This document shows, in pieces, positions 48,714 to 57,243 of a stretch of 64,000 nt of DNA. Below the pieces are notes generated by a model. It was given only the letters and a program-made list of their open reading frames with translations. It made no database searches and had not been told where the DNA came from. The first letter of the stretch is position 1. Each line of letters opens with the position of its first letter. Source of the DNA: Vibrio maritimus (GTDB taxonomy: Bacteria; Pseudomonadota; Gammaproteobacteria; Enterobacterales; Vibrionaceae); the NCBI GenBank assembly GCA_000755425.1, contig BBMT01000003.1:124001-188000 (forward strand), read 5' to 3'. A program made the translations under genes and the position numbers.

Positions 48714-49737
48714 TTACAATCCTTGATCAAGTTGTTGGTAGAAATATTCATAGGCGGCAGGGCCATCGACCTTGCGTTTTTCGGCGACCTTGTACCAGTT
48801 ATTGACCAGTGGTTCACTGGACTTTTTCAAAGACTCAATCATTTCTGGTGACGCTGGAGTGAAGGTATGTCCACCTTCTAAAGCGGTTTCGTAAGCGGCG
48901 TTGTCGACGTCATCCCACATTTTGCCAAACAGACGCGAGAGTTTTTCACCTGATACTTCTTTGATCGCTTGTTGATCTTCTTTAGAGAGTCCACGGAAGG
49001 TATCGATGTTCATCACGATGGCAAAGCTTCCGCGATACAGACCGCCAGGGATCACTAGCGTATTGTCTGCCACTTCAGCTAGTCGGAATGAACTCAGTGC
49101 CTCAACCGGTTGGTAAGCACCTTCAACGACACCTTGAGAGATAGACTCGTAAACTTTAGTCGTTGGAATGAAAACAGGAGTCACCTTCATATCTTTGGCG
49201 ACAGACGAGATCACACCACCACCGACACGGATCTTCTTACCCTGTATAGATTCAAGCGACTCCACTGGCTTTTGGTAATAAGCTGACCGGGTCCATGGAC
49301 ACTTAATGCCATTACTTCAACACCGCGATGCTCACGCCCTTTTTTAAGGTATTTATCGTAGGTTCTCCAGTAAGCTTGCGACATCAACTCAGAGCTTGTG
49401 CCCTCAGAAAAGGTTGGAATTTCTGGTAATTGAGTCAACTGAAAGCGTCCTGCTTTGTGACCATGAAAAATCCAAGTGACATCACCGATGCCATCTGTAA
49501 CCACATCAACTTGCGTTTGTGGTGGGGCGAGGTCGTACTCAATTTTGATTCCGACACGACCATCGGTCGCTTCCTCGATCCATTGCCCCCAAGTTGGCCA
49601 TACAACCTTGTTGATACCATGATTGGGTGAACCCCAAGTACTGATTTTAATGACTTTTCCGGTTCAGCATGAACGGAAAAAGATCCCATAAGAAGTAGAG
49701 CAGTTGTGGTAATAGCGGCGACTTTATTTACTCGCAT
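48714..49737 (-). CDS. TRAP transporter periplasmic binding protein, DctP type (two frame breaks)
   Basis: Restoring a base in each T-run at 49655-49658 and 49270-49273 gives about 341 residues. A signal peptide (TTTALLLMGSFSVHA) leads into KISTWGSPNHGINKVVWPTW, then QVDVVTDGIGDVTWIFHG and IQGKKIRVGGGVISSVAKDM, which are DctP features. It binds the substrate for the adjacent DctQM membrane proteins. Its neighbours are aromatic catabolism genes, so a hydroxylated phenylacetate is the leading candidate. It is divergent from hpaH. Confidence 0.86.
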
Positions 49738-50239
49738 AACGTCTTTCCTTTCGTTTCACGGTTTATTAGTTGCTCGATCCTGCTTGAGCATTGCCCACTT
49801 AGTGAGTCGTTGTTTTGTTGATTACTTAATATATTAAATAGTTTTGTTCAAAATCAAATCGCCAGTGTTAATTAAATGTATCAATAATGCTTAATGTGTT
49901 AACTAGATCAATGAATCAAAAATTAATCAGGGTTTTGTAAATCACTCTTAGTGATAGATGCCTCACTTTGCTCTTAATACCCATCAAAAATTATGATGCT
50001 CATCACTTTAACGATGAAATATAGTTACATCACATCATTCTGTAAAATTGCAATCTTAATTAAAGTCATACAAAAACAATAACTTATATTGATTTTGTCA
50101 TTTCTGGACTTTAATTAACATATTAACTAAAGTACTTAACATATTAATTACTTTGAGCGGATAGCTGCTCAACCAGCAAGACCAAAATAGAAAACAATAA
50201 GTCATTGCTTTAGCCAGCACGGAAACGAAAGGAAATCGA
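49738..50239. other. Divergent control region between the TRAP operon and the hpa catabolic operon
   Basis: No coding frame. Four near-palindromes of form TTAA-N4-TTAA lie here: TTAATATATTAA (49826-49837), TTAATGTGTTAA (49891-49902) and TTAACATATTAA twice (50115-50126, 50136-50147). They are candidate regulator sites for the two divergent promoters. Confidence 0.6.
50115..50147. promoter_or_regulatory. Paired TTAACATATTAA boxes upstream of hpaH
   Basis: Two identical 12-bp near-palindromes start exactly 21 bp apart, so they face the same side of the helix, about 90 bp before the hpaH start. They are candidate HpaR or other operators of the catabolic operon. Regional AT-richness lowers certainty. 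Confidence 0.5.
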
Positions 50240-51043
50240 ATGTTAACAGAAGAGCAAATTCAAGTAGCTGCCGAGCGTCTCTATAAGGCAGAGAAAACCA
50301 GAGAGCAGATCGCTGCTCTTACGTTGGATTACCCAGAAATGTCGATGGACGATGCTTATAAGATCCAGAGTCGTTGGGTGGAACGCAAAAAACGAGAAGG
50401 GGCAGAGGTTAAAGGTTACAAAATTGGGCTGACGTCTCGCGCGATGCAAATGGCGGTCAATATCGACCAACCTGATTACGGCGTGCTTTTGGATGATATG
50501 TTCTTTTCTGATGGCGCGCAGATCCCAGTTTCAGATTTTCTAGACCCTCGCATTGAAGTAGAGCTCGCTTTTGTTCTTAAGGATAAGTTAGAGGGTGACA
50601 ATGTCACTATTTTCGATGTCCTCAATGCCACCGATTACGTTATTCCAGCGCTTGAGCTCATTGCAGCGCGATGTCACCGAACCGATCCCGAGACGGGTTA
50701 TACCCGAAAGGTGTACGACACCATTGCTGATAACGCAGCAAATGCCGGCATCATTTTAGGTGGGCGACCGATCAAGCCGACAGAAATGGATCTTCGATGG
50801 GCTGGAGCCATGTTGTATCTCAATGGTCAGATCGAAGAAACCGGTCTTGCGGCAGGTGTATTGGGTCATCCTGCAAATGGTATCTGCTGGGTCTGCAAGC
50901 GATTTGCGCCGCATGGTGTTTCTCTAGAGCCTGGTCAGGTCATCTTGGCGGGGTCCTTCACAAGGCCAGTACCTGTGAAAGAAGGCGATACGATTCATGC
51001 TGATTTTGGTCCGCTAGGCGGTATTTCAGTCAAGTTTGTGTAG
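50240..51043 (+). CDS. hpaH: HpaH, 2-oxo-hept-4-ene-1,7-dioate hydratase
   Basis: This 267-residue protein has FAH/hydratase-family features: YKIQSRWVERKKREGAEVKG, YKIGLTSRAMQMAVNIDQPD, DPRIEVELAFVL (metal-ligand EVE) and the late GQVILAGSFTRPVPV. Length and sequence match HpaH/HpcG. It adds water to 2-oxohept-4-ene-1,7-dioate, using Mg2+, to give 4-hydroxy-2-oxoheptanedioate, the substrate of the next gene product. It is the first gene of the catabolic operon. Confidence 0.92.
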   Translation: MLTEEQIQVAAERLYKAEKTREQIAALTLDYPEMSMDDAYKIQSRWVERKKREGAEVKGYKIGLTSRAMQMAVNIDQPDYGVLLDDMFFSDGAQIPVSDFLDPRIEVELAFVLKDKLEGDNVTIFDVLNATDYVIPALELIAARCHRTDPETGYTRKVYDTIADNAANAGIILGGRPIKPTEMDLRWAGAMLYLNGQIEETGLAAGVLGHPANGICWVCKRFAPHGVSLEPGQVILAGSFTRPVPVKEGDTIHADFGPLGGISVKFV

Positions 51044-51052
51044 GGGGGAACT

Positions 51053-51853
51053 ATGTTAGAAAACCAATTTAAACAGTCTTTAACAGGTAACGACCCACTG
51101 TGGGGATTGTGGCTTGGATTGCCAGATACAAGCTGTGCGGAAATCTGTGGCGGAGCAGGATTCGACTGGGTGTTGATAGATGGCGAACATGCTTCGTTCG
51201 ACTTAACCAACATTAAGTACCACTTGCAAGCGCTCGCCCCCTATAACACTTCGCCAATAGTCCGTGCTGAAGATGCTAACCCGACACTGATCAAGCGACT
51301 GCTAGATATTGGTGCACAAACGTTGTTGGTGCCAATGATCAATACAGCAGAACAAGCAGAAAATGTAGTTAAATCAGCCTTATACCCGCCACTTGGTACT
51401 CGTGGAATTGGCAGTGCGCTGGCACGGGCATCGAAGTGGAATCGCATTCCACAGTATTTGCACCGCGCTAACGACCAGATTTGTATTTTGGTTCAAGTCG
51501 AGACTGAAGAGGCGATCGGCAACATTGAGGCAATCGCCGCTGTGGAAGGTATTGATGGCATCTTTATCGGTCCGTCAGATCTAAGTGGCTCTATGGGGCA
51601 CATTGGCAACCCTGGCCATCCTGAAGTGACTGCCGCTATCGACCACGCTATCGGAGTGATTCAAAAAGCTGGCAAAGCGGTGGGAATACTCTCATTAAAC
51701 CCAACACAAGCGAAAGACTATGCCGATCGCGGCGTTACCTTCATCGGTGCTGGCGTGGATACTTTGCTTCTTCGCTTAAGCGCGGAGCAGCTCGCATACA
51801 AACTTAAACACGTTGACGATATTGAAACTCCCGTCATCGATAACGTCTATTAA
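51053..51853 (+). CDS. hpaI: HpaI, 4-hydroxy-2-oxoheptanedioate aldolase
   Basis: This 266-residue class II pyruvate aldolase has LIDGEHASFD (catalytic His region), VRAEDANPTLIKRLLDIGAQ, LVQVETEEAIGNI (metal Glu) and IFIGPSDLSGSMG (metal Asp). It splits 4-hydroxy-2-oxoheptanedioate into pyruvate and succinate semialdehyde. It starts 9 bp after hpaH. The succinate semialdehyde dehydrogenase-like gene later in the cluster would complete the route. Confidence 0.93.
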   Translation: MLENQFKQSLTGNDPLWGLWLGLPDTSCAEICGGAGFDWVLIDGEHASFDLTNIKYHLQALAPYNTSPIVRAEDANPTLIKRLLDIGAQTLLVPMINTAEQAENVVKSALYPPLGTRGIGSALARASKWNRIPQYLHRANDQICILVQVETEEAIGNIEAIAAVEGIDGIFIGPSDLSGSMGHIGNPGHPEVTAAIDHAIGVIQKAGKAVGILSLNPTQAKDYADRGVTFIGAGVDTLLLRLSAEQLAYKLKHVDDIETPVIDNVY

Positions 51854-51867
51854 AGGTAGGAAAAACG

Positions 51868-52515
51868 ATGAATGCGAAATTACAAGGGAAAGTAGTTTGC
51901 GTGGCGCTCAACGATAGCCAGCAGCTCGACAACCTAGCTGACACCTTTGAGCAACCACCTTACAAGGCACTGCCAACAGAGCCTGTGCTGTATTTCAAAC
52001 CGCACAATACTTGGAATCAAGACAACCGCGCTATCGAATGGCCAGCGAAGCAAAACGAGCTGGTTGTCGGTGCGAGTCTCGCCGTGATTATTGGCAAACG
52101 TTGCTGTCGTGTCTCTCAACAAGACGCACTTAACTATGTGGAAGGGTTTGCGCTGCTACATGATTTTTCATTGCCGGAAGCGAGCTACTACCGCCCAGAT
52201 ATAAAGGGTAAATGCATCGATAAATCTGCCACGATATCGGTACCCGTGCTCACATCGGACTTGGACAATTACAAACAACTGGAGTTGGTGACGGCGGTAA
52301 ACGGCTCGGTGAAACGCTATTTTCCATTGAGTCGATTGGATCGTGACGTGGAGCAACTGCTTGAAAAGATTTCCCGCATTATGACGCTTGAGAAAGGAGA
52401 TGTCATCGCGGTTGGTTTTGCCGGTGAGCGTGTCGAACTCCAGCCATACGATCAAGTCACCTCAACGCTTGGTGAAGTATTACGTTTAGAAAACATTGTC
52501 GCAGGAGGTGAGTAA
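51868..52515 (+). CDS. hpaG1: HpaG N-terminal-type subunit (HpaG1), FAH family
   Basis: This 215-residue fumarylacetoacetate hydrolase-family protein has VLYFKPHNTWN, LVVGASLAVIIGKRC and ALNYVEGFALLHDFSLPEA. It matches the N-terminal half of the fused E. coli HpaG, which carries isomerase/decarboxylase activity on 5-oxo-pent-3-ene-1,2,5-tricarboxylate. Typical catalytic Glu pairs of the family are less obvious than in the partner. It overlaps hpaG2 by one base (TAATG), indicating coupled synthesis of a hetero-oligomer. Confidence 0.85.
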   Translation: MNAKLQGKVVCVALNDSQQLDNLADTFEQPPYKALPTEPVLYFKPHNTWNQDNRAIEWPAKQNELVVGASLAVIIGKRCCRVSQQDALNYVEGFALLHDFSLPEASYYRPDIKGKCIDKSATISVPVLTSDLDNYKQLELVTAVNGSVKRYFPLSRLDRDVEQLLEKISRIMTLEKGDVIAVGFAGERVELQPYDQVTSTLGEVLRLENIVAGGE

Positions 52516-53282
52516 TGAAACGCGCACGTATTCAATATCAACAACAAGTGCTCAATGTGACAGTCAATGATGACCTATCGGTGAACACTGAAACGGGTGA
52601 TGTGATTGAGTCAGGAGCCTATGAGTTTTTGGTGCCGGTAGAGAACCCAGGAACCATTTTCGCGCTGGGTCTTAACTATGCCGATCATGCGTCAGAGCTC
52701 GCCTTTGAGCCGCCTAAAGAGCCTCTAGTTTTTCTTAAGGGGCAAAATACGTTAACACCGCATGGCAAGCCATCATATCGACCGGATGGGATCGAATTCA
52801 TGCATTACGAATGTGAGCTTGTTGCTGTGATTGGCAAGGAGGCACGCAACGTGAAACGTGAGGATGCGCTGCAGTATGTGAGCGGTTTTACCGTGTGCAA
52901 TGACTACGCGATTCGCGACTACTTAGAGAACTACTACCGACCAAACCTAAAAGTGAAAAGCCGAGATTCTCTGTGTCCCATAGGTCCGTGGATTGTGGAT
53001 GTGGACGACATTGAAGATGTGACTAATCTCAAGTTGGAAACGCGGGTGAATGGTGAAGTGACTCAGCTTGGCACGACGGCAGATATGATCTTCGATGTAC
53101 CTTTCTTGATTGAGTACTTGAGTGAGTTTATGACCCTAAAGCCGGGTGACCTTATTGCGACAGGCACCCCGAAAGGGCTAAAAGACATACACCCAGGCGA
53201 TGTGGTTCGCTGCGAAATCGAAGGAATTGGTGCACTCGAAAATCCAGTGCTTTCAGAACAAGATTTTTACGCCCAGCGATAG
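52515..53282 (+). CDS. hpaG2: HpaG C-terminal-type subunit (HpaG2), decarboxylase/isomerase
   Basis: This 255-residue FAH-fold protein has IFALGLNYADHASEL, FLKGQNTLTPHGKPSYRPDG, the metal ligands in FMHYECELVAVIGKEARNV, GFTVCNDYAIRDY and DLIATGTPKGLKD. It matches the C-terminal half of HpaG, which decarboxylates and isomerises the tricarboxylate to 2-hydroxyhepta-2,4-dienedioate. The two halves are separate genes here rather than fused. Confidence 0.9.
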   Translation: MKRARIQYQQQVLNVTVNDDLSVNTETGDVIESGAYEFLVPVENPGTIFALGLNYADHASELAFEPPKEPLVFLKGQNTLTPHGKPSYRPDGIEFMHYECELVAVIGKEARNVKREDALQYVSGFTVCNDYAIRDYLENYYRPNLKVKSRDSLCPIGPWIVDVDDIEDVTNLKLETRVNGEVTQLGTTADMIFDVPFLIEYLSEFMTLKPGDLIATGTPKGLKDIHPGDVVRCEIEGIGALENPVLSEQDFYAQR

Positions 53283-53308
53283 CTCAGAATAAGAAAGGAA
53301 CAAAGATT

Positions 53309-54832
53309 ATGGCTCAACAACTAGATAGCAACCTCACCAAAGCCGAGCAGTACCTAGCAAAATATCGTAATCAAACACTCGGTCATTATATTGCTGGCGA
53401 ATGGAGTTTAGGTTCAGAAGGCGAAACATTTGAAAACTTATCACCAACAAATAATGAAAGCCTTGGTAAAGTCGTGAAAGGCAGCGCTGAAGATGTCAAT
53501 CAAGCGTGTCTTGCTGCTCAATCTGCGTTTACTGAATGGGCGGAGATGTCTGGCAGTGAACGAAAAAAGATCCTGCATCGTCTAGCAGACAAAATCGAAG
53601 AGCGAGCGGAAGAAATCGCACTGGTTGAATCCATGGACTGCGGTCAGCCCCTGCGTTTTATGAAGCAGGCAGCAATTCGCGGTGCGGCAAACTTCCGATT
53701 CTTTGCAGACAAGTCGCCTGAAGCGAAAAATGGATTGTCTCTCCATCAAGATAATCACACTAACTATACCGTGCGCACGCCAATTGGTCCGGTGGGTGTT
53801 ATCACTCCTTGGAACACACCTTTCATGTTATCAACGTGGAAGATTGCCCCTGCGCTGGCAGCCGGGTGTACTGTGGTTCACAAACCAGCGGAATTTAGCC
53901 CGTTAACAGCTGCAATATTGGCTGAGTGTGCGGAAGCTGCAGGTCTGCCCGCGGGCGTATGGAATATGGTGAATGGTTTTGGTGAAGTTGCAGGTAAAGC
54001 ATTGACCGAACATAAAGCCATCAAAGCGGTGGCTTTTGTTGGTGAGACCGTGACTGGCTCAATGATTCAAGCTCAAGGCGCTCCTACGCTTAAGCGCGTT
54101 CACTTTGAACTTGGCGGAAAGAACCCTGTCATCGTCTTTGATGATGCCGATTTCGAACGTGCACTTGATGCTGTTGTGTTCATGATTTACAGCTTAAACG
54201 GTCAGCGCTGCACCAGTTCAAGCCGTCTACTTATTCAAAGTGGTATCAAGCCCAAGTTTATTGAAGCACTCAAAGCAAGGGTCGAGAACATTCAAGTCGG
54301 TCACCCATTGGATCCAGCGACAGAAGTTGGTCCTTTGGTTCATCAATCTCATTACAACAAAGTCCTGAGCTATATGGACGCTGCAACCGAAGATGGCGCG
54401 ACCATTGCTGTAGGTGGCAAAGCCATTGATAGCTTTGGGAATGGTAACTATCTGACGCCTACGCTGTTTACGGATGCCGATAACAGCATGCGAATTGCCA
54501 AAGAAGAGATCTTTGGGCCAGTACTAACTTGTATTGAATTTGAGAGTGAAGAGCAAGCTCTAGAGATCGCAAACGACACTGACTACGGGTTGTCTGGCTA
54601 TATCTGGACTTCAAACACTGGCCGAGCGATGCGTATGGCAAGCAAAGTAGAGGCAGGAATGATCTGGGTTAACTCTGAGAACAACCGAAACTTACCATCA
54701 CCATTTGGCGGTGTAAAAATGTCGGGCATTGGTCGTGACGGCGGTGACTGGAGCTTCGATTTCTACATGGAAACGAAGAATATTTGTATTGCGCATGACA
54801 CTCACAACGTCCCAACGCTAGGAAAACTTTAG
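53309..54832 (+). CDS. hpaE: HpaE, 5-carboxymethyl-2-hydroxymuconate semialdehyde dehydrogenase
   Basis: This 507-residue aldehyde dehydrogenase has GVITPWNTPFMLSTWKIAPA (oxyanion Asn), HKPAEFSPLTA, the general base in FELGGKNPVIVFDDAD and catalytic Cys in NGQRCTSSSRL, ending in the EEIFGPVLTCIEF and SPFGGVKMSGIGRDGG motifs. The length and position between hpaG2 and hpaF assign it to HpaE, which oxidises the ring-cleavage semialdehyde with NAD+. Its start has an AAGGA site. Confidence 0.93.
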   Translation: MAQQLDSNLTKAEQYLAKYRNQTLGHYIAGEWSLGSEGETFENLSPTNNESLGKVVKGSAEDVNQACLAAQSAFTEWAEMSGSERKKILHRLADKIEERAEEIALVESMDCGQPLRFMKQAAIRGAANFRFFADKSPEAKNGLSLHQDNHTNYTVRTPIGPVGVITPWNTPFMLSTWKIAPALAAGCTVVHKPAEFSPLTAAILAECAEAAGLPAGVWNMVNGFGEVAGKALTEHKAIKAVAFVGETVTGSMIQAQGAPTLKRVHFELGGKNPVIVFDDADFERALDAVVFMIYSLNGQRCTSSSRLLIQSGIKPKFIEALKARVENIQVGHPLDPATEVGPLVHQSHYNKVLSYMDAATEDGATIAVGGKAIDSFGNGNYLTPTLFTDADNSMRIAKEEIFGPVLTCIEFESEEQALEIANDTDYGLSGYIWTSNTGRAMRMASKVEAGMIWVNSENNRNLPSPFGGVKMSGIGRDGGDWSFDFYMETKNICIAHDTHNVPTLGKL

Positions 54833-54867
54833 TAATAGTTGAAACGACAATAACAAAACTTTGCGCA

Positions 54868-54900
54868 GGCTCGCTTCGCGCTGTTTAGCGAGCCTTTTTT
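54868..54900 (+). terminator. Intrinsic terminator between hpaE and hpaF
   Basis: GGCTCGCT and AGCGAGCC arms around an 11-base loop are followed by six T residues. It sits inside the gene string and directly abuts the hpaF ribosome site, so it may attenuate expression of the downstream genes. Confidence 0.85.
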
Positions 54901-54913
54901 AAGGAGTGACCTA

Positions 54914-55309
54914 ATGCCACATTTCATTATGGAATTTTCACCAAATATTGAGTCGGACATCGATATTCCCGAGCTGATGAAAGTGATTCACCGGGAAGCT
55001 ATTGAAACGGGCGTATTTCCAAAAGGCGGAATTCGAACACGCGCCGTCAAAAGTGACTATTACCTTATTGCCGACGAAGACCCAAATAATCGCTTTATAC
55101 ATCTCACAGCAAAAGTCGGAGTAGGGCGAGACATTGAGGTTCGTCGACAAGCAGCAGAGCGTATCTTTAGCGTGTTTTGTGACTTCCTGCAGCCAACCTT
55201 TGATAGCCAATATCTCAGTATTGGATTTGAGATGATCGAGCTGCATCCAGAGCTGAATTACAAGAAAAACAATATTCACCAAAAGCTAGCGATGAGCAAT
55301 AACGCATGA
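54914..55309 (+). CDS. hpaF: HpaF, 5-carboxymethyl-2-hydroxymuconate isomerase
   Basis: This 131-residue protein of the tautomerase superfamily starts with the catalytic Pro (MPHFIMEFSPNIES). It contains FPKGGIRTRAVKSDYYLIAD and FIHLTAKVGVGRDIEVRRQA, as in HpaF/HpcD. It isomerises 5-carboxymethyl-2-hydroxymuconate to the keto form used by HpaG. The start follows AAGGAG at the foot of a terminator hairpin. Confidence 0.92.
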   Translation: MPHFIMEFSPNIESDIDIPELMKVIHREAIETGVFPKGGIRTRAVKSDYYLIADEDPNNRFIHLTAKVGVGRDIEVRRQAAERIFSVFCDFLQPTFDSQYLSIGFEMIELHPELNYKKNNIHQKLAMSNNA

Positions 55310-55328
55310 AAGAGAAAGGGAGAGAAAC

Positions 55329-56296
55329 ATGCTGTCACTAGGGCATTTGAATCATGTGGTGATGACTATTCTTCCTGTTTTTCTCGTTATTGGCCTGGGC
55401 TACCTTGCTTCTAAACATAAAATCATCCCGGAAAATGGTCATAAAGCACTTGCAGCGTTTGTATTTAACTTCGGATTGCCAGCGGCTATTTTCAGTGCCC
55501 TAAGTACCAGACCGCTCTTGGAAATTTGGAATGCGGATTATTTGTTGGTTTACACCATCGGCTCTTTGCTTGCTTTTATGTTGGTCGCTGTGGTGAGTGC
55601 GTTCGTTCTACAAAAGAACCTGACAGAAAGCGTGGTATTAGGACTCGGGGGAAGTTTCTCAAACAGTCTACTTATTGGTTTTCCGATCATTTTCTTTCTG
55701 TTTGGAACACAAGCATTGGTGCCGTTCTCATTAACGCTAGTGGTGGAAAACTTAATAATGCTACCGCTACTACTTACGCTCGCAGACCTTACCAACGGAG
55801 ATGGTAATAGTCAGTTAACCGAGAAAATGAAAGCAACGTTTTTTAGCCTGACTAAGAACCCGGTAGTGATGGCGATAGTGCTGGGTATGTCCGTGTCAGC
55901 CCTTGAAATTAAAACGCCCGAGACCGCGACACATATGGTCGATATGCTGGCAAATACGGTCACAGGTGTTGCCCTGTTTACCATAGGAGGCGGTCTGGTT
56001 GGAGTCAGTGTTCGTGGTCGCAAGAAGGAAATTGGCACTGTGATGTTGGGTAAGCTGCTTATTCATCCCTTGCTGCTGCTTACAATGATTTTGCTTTGGT
56101 TTGATCTCGAGCCCACCATGGCTGCCGTCGCCGTTATTTTGGCAAGTATGCCCATGTTTGGTGTCTATGCGTGATAGGACAGAAATACAATATGGGAGCC
56201 ATCTGCTCTGCAGTGCTGCTTCCAACTACAATTTTTGCAATGGTGACCGTAAGTCTGGTGACAGCATCGGTCATCATGATTTTTAGCCTCTATTAA
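55329..56296 (+). CDS. AEC-family membrane transporter (one frame break)
   Basis: Restoring a base near 56171 gives about 322 residues. There are about ten membrane segments in two halves. The opening VVMTILPVFLVIGLGYLASK and GFPIIFFLFGTQALVPFSLT are typical of the auxin efflux carrier (AEC) family. The second frame restores QKYNMGAICSAVLLPTTIFA, the conserved C-terminal half of AEC proteins. It sits between hpaF and hpaD. It could move an aromatic acid or a dicarboxylic intermediate, but direction and substrate are unknown. Confidence 0.85.
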
Positions 56297-56376
56297 GGGC
56301 TTAATCCATAACTTGAAACCGTATAACGAGCTTCTTTGCACAATGATGAGAAGCCATATTCAAAAGGAATAGAACG

Positions 56377-57234
56377 ATGGGAAAACTCTGCGTTGCCGCT
56401 AAAATTACTCATGTACCAACCATGTTAATGTCCGAAGAGCCTGGTCGTCTTCATGGCTGTCGAAAGCCAGCAATTGATGGTCATAAGCAAATCGCTCAGA
56501 TGGCAAAAGATCTCGATGTCGATACTGTTGTCGTCTTAGATACACACTGGTTGGTTAATGCTGGTTATCACATCAATGCGCGAGACAAGTTCTCTGGTAC
56601 CTATACCAGTAACGAGTTTCCCCATTTTATTCAAAACCTCGGCTACCAATACTACGGAAACCCAGAACTGGGCGATAAAATCGCTGAACTGGCGACGGAA
56701 AAAGGTGTGTATACCTTATCTCATCAAGTGGATTCTTTGGATCTAGAGTATGGCACGCTGGTTCCTATGCGTTATATGAACGAAGATTGTCAGTTTAAAG
56801 TAGTCTCTATTGCTGCTTGGTGCACGGTTCACGACATCCAATCATCGAGAAGGCTGGGTGAAGCGATTCGTGAAGCGATTGAAGCCAGTAATAGTCGCGT
56901 GATGTTGCTCGCTTCGGGATCGTTATCGCATCGTATATGGAACAATGAGGATTACGAAGCCAACAATGGCACCTTCACCATCTCAAAAGAGTTCAACCGA
57001 CAAGTGGATTTGAGAGTTCTTGAGTTGTGGGCGCAGCGAGATTATTCGACCTTCCTAAAAATGCTACCAGATTACGCTAATCTTTGCTCTGGAGAAGGTG
57101 GCATGCACGATACTGCCATGTTGTTTGGTGCACTCGGTTGGGACAAATATGAAGGTGAAAGTACCGTAGTCACGGAGTACTTCCCAAGCTCGGGTACTGG
57201 GCAAGTGAACGTCGTATTCGAAGTAACAGATTAA
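56377..57234 (+). CDS. hpaD: HpaD, 3,4-dihydroxyphenylacetate 2,3-dioxygenase (LigB type)
   Basis: This 285-residue class III extradiol dioxygenase has AAKITHVPTMLMSEEPGRLH (an iron-ligand His region), VVLDTHWLVNAGYHIN, MLLASGSLSHRIW (catalytic His) and GEGGMHDTAMLFGALGW. Length and motifs match the E. coli HpaD/HpcB type, which uses Fe(II) to cleave the ring of homoprotocatechuate. It is the key ring-opening enzyme. It starts with a strong AAAAGGA site and precedes the dehydrogenase gene by 9 bp. Confidence 0.92.
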   Translation: MGKLCVAAKITHVPTMLMSEEPGRLHGCRKPAIDGHKQIAQMAKDLDVDTVVVLDTHWLVNAGYHINARDKFSGTYTSNEFPHFIQNLGYQYYGNPELGDKIAELATEKGVYTLSHQVDSLDLEYGTLVPMRYMNEDCQFKVVSIAAWCTVHDIQSSRRLGEAIREAIEASNSRVMLLASGSLSHRIWNNEDYEANNGTFTISKEFNRQVDLRVLELWAQRDYSTFLKMLPDYANLCSGEGGMHDTAMLFGALGWDKYEGESTVVTEYFPSSGTGQVNVVFEVTD

Positions 57235-57243
57235 GGGGGCGCT

